NCBI RefSeq assembly: GCF_001458735.1
Contig: NZ_CZQA01000014.1
Coordinates: forward strand, 1 to 64,000
Origin: Candidatus Nitrospira nitrosa
GTDB lineage: Bacteria > Nitrospirota > Nitrospiria > Nitrospirales > Nitrospiraceae
Length of the DNA stretch: 64,000 bases
Reading direction: 5' to 3'
This document shows, piece after piece, positions 8,758-18,196 of this stretch. Positions within the stretch are counted from its first letter, which is position 1, and every line of letters begins with the position of its first letter. Both the position numbers and the translations under genes were made by a program. The notes below the pieces were generated by a model. The model had not been told where the DNA came from. It made no database searches and saw only the letters and a program-made list of their open reading frames with translations.

Positions 8758-8952
8758 CTAGCCCGCATTATTCATGACTCTTCTGCTGCAACCACCGATC
8801 CGCTGTTACGACAAGCCTGCGGCCGACAGGCTCGCCCTTCAGACCTTCGACGTACTGCATGAGTACGCCTCAGGTCCTCAAGGCTCCGCGCGCCGATCTC
8901 ACAACGCGGCTGGGCGGTTTCGCCACGAACAGTCATGAATAATGCGGGCTAG
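8758..8952. repeat. 195-bp MITE-like element
   Basis: A 21-bp perfect inverted repeat, beginning CTAGCCCGCATTATTCATGA at 8758-8777 and mirrored at 8932-8952, encloses about 150 bp with no gene. The interior has its own hairpins, such as AGCCTG/CAGGCT around 8815-8835 and CGTACT/AGTACG near 8850. This is the form of a miniature inverted-repeat element or a repetitive palindromic sequence. It lies between deoC and the deoB repeat array. No element with matching ends that could mobilise it is in this window. Confidence 0.75.
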
Positions 8953-9106
8953 CAACAACGGGGAGCCCACTGATTCTCTCGTATATTCTGCTGCCGACAG
9001 ATTGCAGATGGTTTTCAATCTTGCGGTAGTTTCAAGAGCTGTTCGACGATAGGGTAACCGAGCAGTTCACGCGATTGCGAAGAGTTTGCCCTTACGCTCT
9101 GTGAGC

Positions 9107-9784
9107 CTATCCACCCTGGCCGAGCGATGTATGCCATTGTTGAAGAATCGTGAGGCTTGCACTCGTGCCGATCCGATCCGAACCGGCGTCGAGCATTGCC
9201 AGGGTTGTCTTCCAATCCCGGATCCCGCCTGAAGCCTTGACCTTGGCCTTCCCCGCTACGGTCTCTTTCAGTAAACGCACATCTGCCACAGTCGCTCCGG
9301 AAGCACCGAACCCCGTCGAGGTCTTCACATACTCTGCTCCTGCCTCAACCACGAGATGACAAGCGGTTCGCTTTTCTTCCTGGGTGAGATAACAGGTCTC
9401 GAGAATAACTTTATGTTCGACCCCTGGTGTCGCCTTCACAACTTCCGCGATATCCCTCCGCACAGAGTCATAGTCACCGGACTTCAGTCGGCTGACGTTC
9501 AGCACCATATCCAACACCCGGGCCCCGCGAGAGACCGCGTCGACCGCTTCAGCGACTTTGGTGCTCGTCGTATGCCCACCCAGCGGAAATCCGATCGGGA
9601 TCCCAAGCCGGATGGTCGTGCCAACGATCGCCGCTGCCGCTTCATCGACGTAACAAGGCGGGACAAATATGACGGTAAACCCATGGGCCTTCGCCTCCTC
9701 ACAAAGCCGAAGCACATCCTGTTTCGTCGCCTCAGGCCTCAAGACGGTATGGTCGATCAGCGCAGGAAGATTCCAACGTGACAT
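9107..9784 (-). CDS. deoC: deoxyribose-phosphate aldolase
   Basis: This 225-aa cytoplasmic enzyme cleaves 2-deoxyribose 5-phosphate to glyceraldehyde 3-phosphate and acetaldehyde. The TIM-barrel hallmarks are present: IDHTVLRPEAT at the N-terminus, Asp92 in VLDMVLNV, the Schiff-base Lys154 in EYVKTSTGFG and the helper Lys183 in KVKASGGIRD. It is the last gene of the recA-to-deoC run and starts only 3 bp after the mltG stop, so it is almost certainly co-transcribed. Together with the deoB-like gene it suggests deoxynucleoside salvage, although the two are separated by the repeat region. Confidence 0.96.
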   Translation of the reverse strand: MSRWNLPALIDHTVLRPEATKQDVLRLCEEAKAHGFTVIFVPPCYVDEAAAAIVGTTIRLGIPIGFPLGGHTTSTKVAEAVDAVSRGARVLDMVLNVSRLKSGDYDSVRRDIAEVVKATPGVEHKVILETCYLTQEEKRTACHLVVEAGAEYVKTSTGFGASGATVADVRLLKETVAGKAKVKASGGIRDWKTTLAMLDAGSDRIGTSASLTILQQWHTSLGQGG

Positions 9785-9787
9785 GCG

Positions 9788-10870
9788 TTACGAGACTCCT
9801 TGTTCGTGATGGATGGCATTATTCTTGGGGATCATGAATGTCTGCGAATGACGCTCTTTTCTGAATGGACGTTTTTGGTACCGTTCCACCGCCTTGTTGT
9901 GTTCAACCAAGGTGGCGGAAAATTGATGAGTCCCATCGTTTCGCGACACGAAATACAAGTACGCGGATGGAACAGGATACAAGGCCGCACGGATCGCGTC
10001 CGCTCCAGGACTGGCGATCGGACCAGGCGGCAACCCCGCCCACCGATACGTATTGTAAGGACTGGGATGGGAAAGGTCCTTCTTATGCAGATTCCCATCG
10101 AAAGTCGGCAACCCATAGATGACGGTTGGATCACTCTGGAGCGGAATGTTTTTCTTCAACCGATTGTGAAAGACCGCTGAAATCTGTGGGCGTTCATTTC
10201 CTGCCCCAGTTTCTTTTTCAATCACCGAAGCGAGAGTCAAGACTTGATGGACCGTGAGGTTGATCTCTTTGGCCCGCACTTTCAACTCTTGCGTCATGAC
10301 ATGATCGAACTGTTCCACCATCGCCCTAATCACATCCTTCGCCGCCGTCGGTTTCGCAAACCGGTAGGTGTCGGGATAGAGGTAGCCCTCCACTGAATCA
10401 CCCTCCACTCCCAGCGTTTTCAGGAATGACTTGTCCGAGGCCAGACTGAGAAATTCCTTGCGAGTGGTAATATGATGTTCCTCGAGAACATCAGCGATTT
10501 GGCTCATGGCATAACCCTCAGGAATGGTGATGGGATGCAAGACTACGCGACCGGCCAGAAACCTCGAGAGAATCTCGGACGGCGGCATGGCGGCATGGAG
10601 CGCATATTCTCCGGGATGAATCTTGCGGTCCGCCTCCTGGGATTTTCCCATGAGGAGAAAAGCGGATCGACTCCTGATCAATTGCTCCCGTTCAAGTAGG
10701 GTCGCCGCTTGGTTGAAGGTGGCCCCTTCCGGGATGACCACAATTTTCTCGGGAGGACGATCGGCCTCGGAAAGGACGGGCGCTTCAGCCCATCGAATCA
10801 TTAGATAGCCGACCACCCCGGCGAGCACGACGAGAGTGACGGCGGTGATGAGGATCCCACGAACCATCAT
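9788..10870 (-). CDS. mltG: endolytic murein transglycosylase (YceG-like)
   Basis: This 360-aa inner-membrane enzyme cuts nascent peptidoglycan glycan strands. One N-terminal membrane segment (about 5-26, ILITAVTLVVLAGVVGYLMI) anchors a periplasmic LysM-like part and the YceG domain. The catalytic Glu218 is in LASVIEKETG, the same number as in the E. coli protein, and the later motif LPPGPIASPG is typical. The start at 10870 (a second ATG is at 10867) is needed to keep the membrane segment, and gives an 86-bp overlap with ruvX. No strong ribosome binding site is seen, which fits coupled translation. Confidence 0.94.
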   Translation of the reverse strand: MMVRGILITAVTLVVLAGVVGYLMIRWAEAPVLSEADRPPEKIVVIPEGATFNQAATLLEREQLIRSRSAFLLMGKSQEADRKIHPGEYALHAAMPPSEILSRFLAGRVVLHPITIPEGYAMSQIADVLEEHHITTRKEFLSLASDKSFLKTLGVEGDSVEGYLYPDTYRFAKPTAAKDVIRAMVEQFDHVMTQELKVRAKEINLTVHQVLTLASVIEKETGAGNERPQISAVFHNRLKKNIPLQSDPTVIYGLPTFDGNLHKKDLSHPSPYNTYRWAGLPPGPIASPGADAIRAALYPVPSAYLYFVSRNDGTHQFSATLVEHNKAVERYQKRPFRKERHSQTFMIPKNNAIHHEQGVS

Positions 10871-11369
10871 GCGATTGATCGATTGACGACGACTCTACCC
10901 ACTCTTCTTCTGTCTCTTGTGCCGAGCGATGTTCCTCGCCAGAGCCTACTGCAGCCGTCTTGGCTTCAAGATAGCCTTGCAAAAGAATGGCTGCGGCAAC
11001 ACGATCGACGACTCCTTTACGTTTTCTTCGACTGACATCGGCGGCAATCAATAACTCTTCAGCCGATCGAGTCGTCATCCGCTCGTCCCACATGACGATG
11101 GGGACGGATAAGATCTCACCGAGTCGGTCGACGAACATATGGACCGCCTGAACCGCCGGTCCCTCTTCACCATTGAGTCGTAACGGGAGTCCAATCACCA
11201 CCTCTCGGACATCGTGCGCATTCACCAGCTGTTGAATGTGTGCAAGATCCCGATCCAGCGTCCTCCGTTCCAACGTTTCAAGCGGTTGAGCCGTCCACCC
11301 AAGCTCATCGCTCAATGCCACTCCGATCCGCTTGGTGCCGTAGTCAAGAGCCAAGATCCTAGTTGCCAT
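10785..11369 (-). CDS. ruvX: RuvX/YqgF family Holliday-junction-resolvase-like nuclease
   Basis: This 194-aa RNase H-fold protein is thought to act in 16S pre-rRNA 5' maturation. Catalytic-type residues are in place: Asp9 in LALDYGTKRIGVA, the VVIGLPLRLNG strand, Asp95-Glu96 in MWDERMTT and Asp122 in GVVDRVAAAILLQ. The known domain ends near residue 137; about 57 further residues, rich in Ser, Arg, His and Glu, form an unusual tail whose codons overlap mltG. The tail may simply result from loss of an earlier stop. The gene starts 6 bp after the alaS stop. Confidence 0.92.
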   Translation of the reverse strand: MATRILALDYGTKRIGVALSDELGWTAQPLETLERRTLDRDLAHIQQLVNAHDVREVVIGLPLRLNGEEGPAVQAVHMFVDRLGEILSVPIVMWDERMTTRSAEELLIAADVSRRKRKGVVDRVAAAILLQGYLEAKTAAVGSGEEHRSAQETEEEWVESSSIDQSHDGSWDPHHRRHSRRARRGGRLSNDSMG

Positions 11370-11375
11370 GACAGT

Positions 11376-14012
11376 TTACCGCTGGAGCAGAGTTTCGACC
11401 AGGCTAAAAACCTTTTCGAGCGCCGCATCAAGACGTGAGGCATCCTTCCCTCCCGCTTGAGCCATTTCCGGGCGGCCCCCGCCGGTGCCACCGACTTCGG
11501 CGGCCATCGGCTTGATGAGATCTCCCGCCTTGACTCGTCCGATGAGATCTTTTGTCACAACGACCAGCAACGAAACCTTTCCTTCATCCATGACCGCACC
11601 AAGCGCGATGACACCGCTCTTCATCTTGTCCCGCAACTGGTCGGCCAGCGCCCGCATGGCGTTCGCATCCAATCCATCAGTCCGCTGTACGTGGACCGAC
11701 ACACCGGCAATGCTCTTGATCGTTGAGGCAGCTGCCGCTCCCCCGGCCATCTTGAGCTTCACGTCCTCCAGCTCACGTTCTTTGTCCTTGAGCTGCGTCA
11801 GCAGCTTTCTCGTCCGTGCGACGATCTCCGACTGCCCCACTTTCAACAAGTCAGACAGCTGTCGAACTTCAGCCTCCAGTGTCTTGATTTGATTGTACGC
11901 GCCGCTGCCGGTTTGAGCTTCAAGTCGTCGCACGCCGGCGGCGACACCGGTCTCGGACACAATCCGAAAGAGTCCGATCTCACCGGTCTGTCGGCAATGC
12001 GTCCCTCCACAGAGCTCCTTACTAAAGGACTCAACGGACACCACCCGAACCTGCTCGCCATACTTGTCACCAAAAAATGCCAACGCGCCTTTGGCCACCG
12101 CGTCCTGAATACTCATCACCTCGGTGGACACCGACTCGTTCTTTCTGATTTCCTTGTTGACCGTCGATTCAATCTCGTCGATATCACGAGAGGACAATGG
12201 CCGGAAATGGGCAAAGTCGAACCGAAGCCGATTGGGCCCGACCAACGAGCCATACTGTTTCACGTGTGGGCCGAGCAGATCGCGCAGGGCCGCATGGACC
12301 AGATGTGTCGCCGTATGATTGCGCGCCGCATCCTGGCGTGTCGAGGCATTGACCGTTAGGTGTAACCGCTCGCCTTCACGAATGCGTCCTTGGCGAACCG
12401 TCCCCTTGTGAAGAATCAGCATCGGTGCAGGCCTTGTGGTCTCCGTGATCTCCACCAACCCCTCCGGCCCCGACAAGGTTCCTCGGTCTCCGACTTGTCC
12501 ACCCCCTTCGGCATAAAACGACGTGACATCGAGAGCCACCTCAATCTCGTCCCCGTCCCTCGCTTCCTTCACCAACTGTTCGCCCTTGAGAATTGCACGG
12601 AGCACGGCATCACTTTCCAGTCGGTCATAGCCGATGAATTGTGTGGGACCAACCCGCTTCGCTAACTCGGCGACAGCGGGCCTGGCCGTATCTTGTTCAA
12701 ACCCGCCGGTTTTCCTGGCTCGAGTCCGTTGTTCGTCGATCGCTGCATCAAATCCCGCCTCATCGATGGTCATACTTTGTTCACGACAGGCCTCGGTCAT
12801 GAGATCCATCGGGAACCCATAGGTATCGTAGAGTTTGAAGACATCTCCGCCGGCCAACACCGTTCGCCCGGCAGATCGCGTCTTCTCGATCATCTCGTTC
12901 AAGATCGGCAACCCCTGATCGAGCGTCGCAATAAACCGTTCTTCTTCCCCACGGGTCGCCTCAGTGATCGTGTTGGCCGCGCGGGTAATCTCCGAATAGG
13001 CAGCGCCCATCTGGCTCACGACCGCCGCAGTCAATTCGTGGAGGAATGGTTCAACGATCCCCAGCAATCGGCCATGTCGAGCCGCACGGCGCAGGATTCT
13101 GCGCAAGACATACCCCCGCCCCTCATTCGACGGTAAGACTCCATCCGTCATTAAAAATGTCACGGCGCGCAAATGATCGGCGATGACTCGCATGGACCGA
13201 TCCGACACCTCTTTCTTGCCGTACGCTGTGCCGGCCCGCTCGGCAATGGCCGCCAACAACGGCGTAAAGAGGTCACTGTCATAATTGCTATGGACACCCT
13301 GAGCCACCGCAGCCAACCGCTCCAACCCCATCCCGGTATCGATACTGGGCTTCGGCAAGGGGTGGAGGGTTCCGGACGTGTCCCGGTTGTACTGCATGAA
13401 GACCAGATTCCAAATCTCGATGACTCGGTCGCCCTCGCTGTTCGGTCGATCATCGCCTGGGACAATGGCTCCTTGATCGAAATGGATTTCAGAACAGGGC
13501 CCGCAGGGACCGGTGTCCGCCATCTGCCAGAAATTATCTTTCTCATCGCACCGCATAATACGCGAGGCAGGAACCCCGATCTTTCTCCACAAGCGATCCG
13601 CTTCGTCGTCCTCTCGAAAGATCGTCACCCAAAGCCGATCTTTGGTGAGTCCGACTGTTTGCGTAAGAAATTCCCACCCGAACACAATCGCGTCTTCTTT
13701 GAAGTAATCTCCGAACGAAAAGTTCCCCAACATCTCGAAGAAAGTGTGATGGCGCCTGGTATATCCGACATTCTCCAAATCGTTATGCTTCCCCCCCGCG
13801 CGCAAACACTTCTGAACCGACACGGCCCGCGTATAGGCGCGTGTGTCCTCCCCAAGAAACACCCGCTTGAACTGATTCATCCCGGCATTGGTAAAGAGCA
13901 AGGTGGGATCGGCTTGCGGCAGAAGGGAGGCACTCGGCACCGCCTGATGCCCGTGCTTTTCGAAATATCGGATAAAGGCCCGCCGCAGCTCGGTTGCACT
14001 ATTCGTCTTCAT
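11376..14012 (-). CDS. alaS: alanyl-tRNA synthetase
   Basis: This 878-aa enzyme charges tRNA-Ala with alanine. The N-terminal class II core begins ELRRAFIRYFEKHGHQ and contains FTNAGMNQFK and HHTFFEMLGNFSFGDYFK. The editing domain has the zinc-site motifs HTATHLVHAAL and CGGTHCRQTGEIG, and the C-terminal DHHA1-like C-Ala domain carries GGTGGGRPEMAQAGG. The ATG at 14012 is chosen because the conserved sequence follows at once and AGGACG lies about 10 bases before it. It overlaps the end of recX by 14 bp. The length is normal. Confidence 0.97.
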   Translation of the reverse strand: MKTNSATELRRAFIRYFEKHGHQAVPSASLLPQADPTLLFTNAGMNQFKRVFLGEDTRAYTRAVSVQKCLRAGGKHNDLENVGYTRRHHTFFEMLGNFSFGDYFKEDAIVFGWEFLTQTVGLTKDRLWVTIFREDDEADRLWRKIGVPASRIMRCDEKDNFWQMADTGPCGPCSEIHFDQGAIVPGDDRPNSEGDRVIEIWNLVFMQYNRDTSGTLHPLPKPSIDTGMGLERLAAVAQGVHSNYDSDLFTPLLAAIAERAGTAYGKKEVSDRSMRVIADHLRAVTFLMTDGVLPSNEGRGYVLRRILRRAARHGRLLGIVEPFLHELTAAVVSQMGAAYSEITRAANTITEATRGEEERFIATLDQGLPILNEMIEKTRSAGRTVLAGGDVFKLYDTYGFPMDLMTEACREQSMTIDEAGFDAAIDEQRTRARKTGGFEQDTARPAVAELAKRVGPTQFIGYDRLESDAVLRAILKGEQLVKEARDGDEIEVALDVTSFYAEGGGQVGDRGTLSGPEGLVEITETTRPAPMLILHKGTVRQGRIREGERLHLTVNASTRQDAARNHTATHLVHAALRDLLGPHVKQYGSLVGPNRLRFDFAHFRPLSSRDIDEIESTVNKEIRKNESVSTEVMSIQDAVAKGALAFFGDKYGEQVRVVSVESFSKELCGGTHCRQTGEIGLFRIVSETGVAAGVRRLEAQTGSGAYNQIKTLEAEVRQLSDLLKVGQSEIVARTRKLLTQLKDKERELEDVKLKMAGGAAAASTIKSIAGVSVHVQRTDGLDANAMRALADQLRDKMKSGVIALGAVMDEGKVSLLVVVTKDLIGRVKAGDLIKPMAAEVGGTGGGRPEMAQAGGKDASRLDAALEKVFSLVETLLQR

Positions 14013-14478
14013 GGACCACGTCCTCACTTCTCTTGAACTCCGTCATCATACGTTCAATCACCTCGTCACTGAAACCCCGCTGATGGAGGAACCGCGCCAT
14101 GTACCCCTGGGCCGATCGCGTCCCCTGATGGGGCATGGCCTGGAGGGCACGGCGCGCAACGATCTCCTCGTTATGACGCTGAAAGACCTCAGTGAGAACC
14201 AGGTCGGTCACGCCATCGGAAATGCCCTTGGTCAGCAATTCCGCCTTCAGCCGTTCCGGCCCCATCGGCTTGGTCGCCAGGCGCTTCTCCACCCATCGCT
14301 GGGCATAGGCACGATCGTCGAGGTACCGGAGGTCCGTCAGGCGGCAAATGGCCTGTTCGATGTGGGGAGGGTCGACCCCTCGTGAGCGGAGAAACCGTTC
14401 GACCTGAGCAACCGTGCGCTCTCGCTGTGCCAAAAAGCGAACCGCGAGCCGGATTACTGCATCCAGGCTTGTGGGCAT
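13999..14478 (-). CDS. recX: regulatory protein RecX
   Basis: This protein of about 159 aa modulates RecA filaments. The RecX three-helix repeats are seen in AVRFLAQRERTVAQVERFLRS, followed by LRYLDDRAYAQRWVE and KPMGPERLKAELLTKGIS. The reading frame is open another 58 codons upstream, but that part overlaps the 3' end of recA and is Arg-rich and unlike RecX, so the ATG at 14478 is preferred. There is no clear ribosome binding site. It lies 31 bp after recA, the classic arrangement. Confidence 0.87.
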   Translation of the reverse strand: MPTSLDAVIRLAVRFLAQRERTVAQVERFLRSRGVDPPHIEQAICRLTDLRYLDDRAYAQRWVEKRLATKPMGPERLKAELLTKGISDGVTDLVLTEVFQRHNEEIVARRALQAMPHQGTRSAQGYMARFLHQRGFSDEVIERMMTEFKRSEDVVHEDE

Positions 14479-14509
14479 GGCACGGGAGCGAGCCCTTGTC
14501 GTCCGCCCG

Positions 14510-15589
14510 TCACCGATGCGCCCGCTTTTCTTCACTTCGCGCAACCGGTTTGTCCTCTTTGGTCTCTTTCCCTTCCGTTTTCTTCTCTCCACGTGCGGGA
14601 ACGCCGGCCGCCTCCCGAAGTTTCTGTTCAACCTCGCGAGCGGCGACGACATTCGTCTTCAGAAACTCTCGAGCCGCGTCGCGTCCCTGGCCGATCCGTT
14701 CGCCGTTATAGGAATACCAGGCACCGGACTTATCGATGATCTTCTTGTCGACCCCCATATCCACGAGCTCGCCGGTTTTGGAAATCCCCTCGGCAAACAT
14801 GATGTCGAACTCCGCCTGACGAAACGGCGGTGCCATTTTGTTCTTGACCACCTTCACGCGGACCCGGCTCCCCATCACGTCCTGACCTTCCTTGATGGAT
14901 TCAATCCGTCGAATATCCAAACGGACGGAGGAATAAAACTTGAGCGCGTTCCCACCCGTCGTGGTCTCTGGATTGCCAAACATGACACCGAGCTTCATAC
15001 GGATTTGATTGATAAAGATGACGGTCGTCAACGATTTTGAGATAGCCCCCGTGAGCTTTCTCAAGGCCTGCGACATCAACCGTGCCTGAAGCCCCATGTG
15101 GGCATCACCCATCTCACCTTCGATCTCAGCCCGCGGCGTCAACGCCGCGACCGAATCGACCACGATCAGATCAATCGCCCCGCTCCGAACCAACGTTTCA
15201 GCAATCTCCAATGCCTGCTCCCCCGTATCGGGCTGTGACACGAGGAGATCATCGGCTTGCACTCCCAATTTCTTGGCATAGGTCAGGTCCAATGCATGTT
15301 CCGCGTCGATAAACGCGGCGACCCCTCCCACCTTCTGTGCCTCGGCAATACAATGCAACGTCATCGTCGTCTTCCCTGACGCCTCCGGGCCAAAGATCTC
15401 AATCACCCGTCCGCGCGGAAGCCCGCCGACCCCAAGGGCAATATCGAGACCGAGCGAACCGGTGGAAATAGCCGGGACATCGACCTTCTCCTCGGCGCCC
15501 AGCTTCATGATCGCCCCCTTCCCATACTGCTTCTCGATCTGGGACAGGGCCAAGTCCAGTGCGCGCTTCTTGTCGTCTTTTTCGGACAT
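14510..15589 (-). CDS. recA: recombinase RecA
   Basis: This 359-aa ATPase drives homologous strand exchange and SOS induction. Walker A is GPEASGKT at 67-74, preceded by [20 protein letters not shown]. Other signatures are [16 protein letters not shown], the L2 loop region [28 protein letters not shown], and an acidic, Lys-rich tail. GAGGAG precedes the ATG. It is the first gene of the six-gene run to deoC. No LexA-type box was recognised upstream by eye. Confidence 0.98.
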   Translation of the reverse strand: MSEKDDKKRALDLALSQIEKQYGKGAIMKLGAEEKVDVPAISTGSLGLDIALGVGGLPRGRVIEIFGPEASGKTTMTLHCIAEAQKVGGVAAFIDAEHALDLTYAKKLGVQADDLLVSQPDTGEQALEIAETLVRSGAIDLIVVDSVAALTPRAEIEGEMGDAHMGLQARLMSQALRKLTGAISKSLTTVIFINQIRMKLGVMFGNPETTTGGNALKFYSSVRLDIRRIESIKEGQDVMGSRVRVKVVKNKMAPPFRQAEFDIMFAEGISKTGELVDMGVDKKIIDKSGAWYSYNGERIGQGRDAAREFLKTNVVAAREVEQKLREAAGVPARGEKKTEGKETKEDKPVARSEEKRAHR

Positions 15590-15627
15590 ACGAATCTCCT
15601 CACAGGGTGAACGGGATGTATCAGGGG

Positions 15628-15633
15628 ATTATA
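15628..15633 (-). promoter_or_regulatory. candidate -10 element of the recA operon promoter
   Basis: On the minus strand TATAAT lies 39 bp before the recA ATG, in the context CGGTATAATCC. The corresponding -35 (TAGGTT, 17 bp upstream) is weak, so this might be an activated or extended promoter. No other candidate of this quality is present before recA. Confidence 0.45.
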
Positions 15634-16126
15634 CCGAAGCGGCCAGGGGAAACCTAGTCTGATCTTACCGGCGGGATGTCATTCACGATCTTTAAGGGAG
15701 CACATAAAGCTGATGAGTAAGGAAGCGGGAAATCAATAGCTAGAAGCCCTCTAGCCGCCATCCGCACACTCCTGAAAGCCGCCAACTCCATCCGCAAGCC
15801 CGCGCATCAGGCTTAGCAGGCGACTGAAACCACGCAGACGATACACCTTGATAGGGAGCACCTCGCATTACTCGCAACGAGGGCCATCTGACACAGAGCA
15901 ATTCTGAAACTGCCTCTCATTCAAGGTCCCGTAGGAAAGACCGCCTGACCCCTCATTTTGTTACATCTCAGGTGGGACCGGCCTGTACTTTAATCCACCC
16001 TGATCATGTGTTCGTTGATATTGCCCCCGGGACCATGAAGCCAGATCCTTCGAGTCACGGCCTCAATGGACCGGAAAAGACTCGAACAGGTAGAATAGTG
16101 CTGTTACGCCTCCGTGAAAGGACTTG
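15634..16126. other. intergenic region between recA and the divergent membrane gene
   Basis: No gene or RNA is recognised in this roughly 490-bp stretch. It separates divergently transcribed genes and should hold both promoters. Several short hairpins occur but none with a T-tract. Confidence 0.45.
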
Positions 16127-16678
16127 ATGGACTTCATCTCTCATGGCCTCTGGGGTTCGATTACGTTTGGTCGCAAGAGCCGATGGAGTTTCGGGCTGGC
16201 ATTCGCCATCGGTATGGCGCCGGATCTTTTTTCATTCGGAGTTCTGTACATCGCGGCCGCCTTCGGCTTCTCGCCGAAGCCCGACTTCAGTCACGGCACT
16301 CCTCCGGAATCGACCATTCCGCAATACGTCCATCAACTCTACAATTTCACCCATAGTTTCGTCGTCTTTCTCATCGCCTTTGTCTTCCTGTGGCTCTTCC
16401 TGAAACGACCGGTCTGGGAACTCGGAGCATGGGGGCTGCATGTCTTGGCCGACGTGCCCTTGCATTCGTATGCCTTTTTCCCGACACCGGTGCTATGGCC
16501 CCTCTCCAACTGGAAATTCGACGGGTGGCAATGGACGACGCCCGGCGTTCTCATTCTCAACTTTATGCTCCTGCTGTTGCTCTACGCCTGGTACATCCGG
16601 TATCTCTACTTGGCCAACAAGAAAGAGCAGACCCAGCAGAAAGCCAGTTCCAACTACCCGCTTAAGGAACCCAAATAG
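16127..16678 (+). CDS. membrane-bound metal-dependent hydrolase-like protein (DUF457/YdjM-like)
   Basis: This 183-aa protein starts MDFISHGLWGS and contains the pattern of His and Asp residues in or near membrane helices that is typical of the YdjM/DUF457 group: SHGLWG, IGMAPDLF, YNFTHSF and WGLHVLADVPLHSY. At least three hydrophobic segments are visible, including FVVFLIAFVFLWLFL and GVLILNFMLLLLLYAW. The family is predicted to be a metal-dependent inner-membrane hydrolase, with no settled substrate. The ATG at 16127 follows GAAAGGA. A TTG just before it is less likely. It stands alone. Confidence 0.7.
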   Translation: MDFISHGLWGSITFGRKSRWSFGLAFAIGMAPDLFSFGVLYIAAAFGFSPKPDFSHGTPPESTIPQYVHQLYNFTHSFVVFLIAFVFLWLFLKRPVWELGAWGLHVLADVPLHSYAFFPTPVLWPLSNWKFDGWQWTTPGVLILNFMLLLLLYAWYIRYLYLANKKEQTQQKASSNYPLKEPK

Positions 16679-16981
16679 CAAAGTTCTGATCATCCCTGTC
16701 GTTACGATTGAAGGAACCCGGTACCGATTACGGCGTCTCCCCATCAAGCCCAGTCGACACGGCCCCTTTTCATTGCAAACGCAAACCTTTACGTCTTCTT
16801 CCCTGGCGGCACTACCTTGCCCCTCTGGCTCAGATGGTCTTCGTTCTGCCGATCGGAAAACGCAAGACGAACCGAATATCTCACCGAAGAGTATATTCTC
16901 TCCGTGGCACAAGTCTTCGATTATCGACGAGAACATCAATCAGCGGATTGCCGCGATAGTAAGTAGTTTTACCGCATCATC

Positions 16982-17088
16982 CTAGGGAAGGTCTGATTTA
17001 TTCTGAATTTCGATCACGGGCCAGTCAAGTATTAGGTGTTTTGAGAGTTCGTTAGTTTAAAAAACTGAATTTATCAGACCTTCCCTAG
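16982..17088. repeat. 107-bp MITE-like element with IS-type ends
   Basis: A perfect 16-bp inverted repeat CTAGGGAAGGTCTGAT at 16982-16997 is mirrored at 17073-17088. The 75 bp between are AT-rich and non-coding. The ends resemble those of IS5/IS1182-type insertion sequences (GGGAAGGTCTGA), so this is probably an internally deleted element. The surrounding 16679-17226 holds no other supported feature. Confidence 0.65.
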
Positions 17089-17226
17089 ATATCACCCCGT
17101 CTCAACTCGCACCTACATGTGCATCCTCCTCAACACCGTCGGCCGCTACCGCAACCCAGCCCACAGAGCATATCGCCAAAAGACTCGCGGCACAAAACGC
17201 CCCCCTTACCTCCGGTGTATGCACCG

Positions 17227-17988
17227 TTATGCAGTTTTTCCCGAGCCGACGTATAAAAGATCCTCGACTGAGAACTTGGCGGAAATGAATTGTCGCACAC
17301 GATCTCTCGCTGCTCGAACAACCTGGATATGCTGCTGCAGGTCCATGGCTAGCTTAGCCATACCAGCCAAGTCGTTTGGGGCCAAGACTTCAGGCGCATT
17401 TTCCTCTGGCAGGCTTCGCGCGAGCATATCGATACCGGGTTCGAACATACCTCGTGGCAACTTCATGTCACCGAGGCTGTGATAGAGGGCCTCGAGGTCA
17501 AGCGCCATGAGTGACAACGGCGGAGAGGTGTACGAGATTCCCGCCAGTTTGCGGACCTCTCCAGACTGCCATTGAACCTCGAATTGAGCTGCCCCGCCTG
17601 AAAAGACCTTGGAGGCAGCCGCTACCATTCCCATCTTGGAGACGTGTACCTGCCCGAACATCAAGAGGACCGCAGGATCAAGAACCTCAAGTACCCGACT
17701 GACCTGGTTGGCCGCACCAACGAAACGAGCTGTGCAGCTCTCGACTTCTTCTTGAAATCCTCTAACCCAAGCACTGTAGAGGCGCGGCCTCTTGTCGACG
17801 CCGATGCGCTGAAGCATTGAGAGAAATTTTGAGGCGACTTGTTCTACGTCGAAGAGTGCGTCATGAAGATCGAGAAACGCTCGACAGGCCCTCTTCTTAT
17901 CATCGAGAGCAAGGTCCAGCTGCTTACCGAGCAATTTAATTGCAATGAACTCAATGAGCTTTCCGGCGAAACCAATCCAGGTGATCAT
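17227..17988 (-). CDS. hypothetical protein
   Basis: The 253-aa product is not recognised. It begins with a moderately hydrophobic helix (ITWIGFAGKLIEFIAIKLLG), is mainly alpha-helical, and contains VLEVLDPAVLLMFGQVHVSKMGMV. No catalytic motif is seen. The ATG at 17988 is used; a TTG at 18012 in frame would add eight residues, and neither has a good ribosome binding site. It lies just beyond a degraded integron-type recombinase fragment and reads away from it, as a cassette gene of an inverted integron would. Confidence 0.55.
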   Translation of the reverse strand: MITWIGFAGKLIEFIAIKLLGKQLDLALDDKKRACRAFLDLHDALFDVEQVASKFLSMLQRIGVDKRPRLYSAWVRGFQEEVESCTARFVGAANQVSRVLEVLDPAVLLMFGQVHVSKMGMVAAASKVFSGGAAQFEVQWQSGEVRKLAGISYTSPPLSLMALDLEALYHSLGDMKLPRGMFEPGIDMLARSLPEENAPEVLAPNDLAGMAKLAMDLQQHIQVVRAARDRVRQFISAKFSVEDLLYVGSGKTA

Positions 17989-18150
17989 CGGTTGTGCCTG
18001 TCTGTTCGACAATGCTTAGACGGTCTGAATAACCTCTCAGAAGCAGTCTTTGCCGCGCCTACCTAATCCCGGCAGGCGGACACTGGATATCTGCCCTAAC
18101 CAATTGATTTGGGATTAGTTGCGATCCAACAAGAGTTCCAGGTTACCGTA

Positions 18151-18167
18151 TTATACAGTCTGTATAA
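18151..18167. repeat. 17-bp palindrome TTATACAGTCTGTATAA, copy 1
   Basis: TTATACAG-T-CTGTATAA is a perfect palindrome around one base. An identical copy is at 26521-26537. In both places it lies just past the 3' end of an integrase remnant, and about 50 bp further on is CTAACCAATTGA (18097 region and 26466 region). The shared arrangement shows the two loci derive from one ancestral sequence. Confidence 0.85.
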
Positions 18168-18196
18168 CACGGTTCACAGGCCATCGATCAGACTCC

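Noticed and set aside
14479-14652. Longer RecX start inside recA
   Set aside because: The extra 58 residues are Arg-rich, unlike RecX and lie over the recA 3' end.
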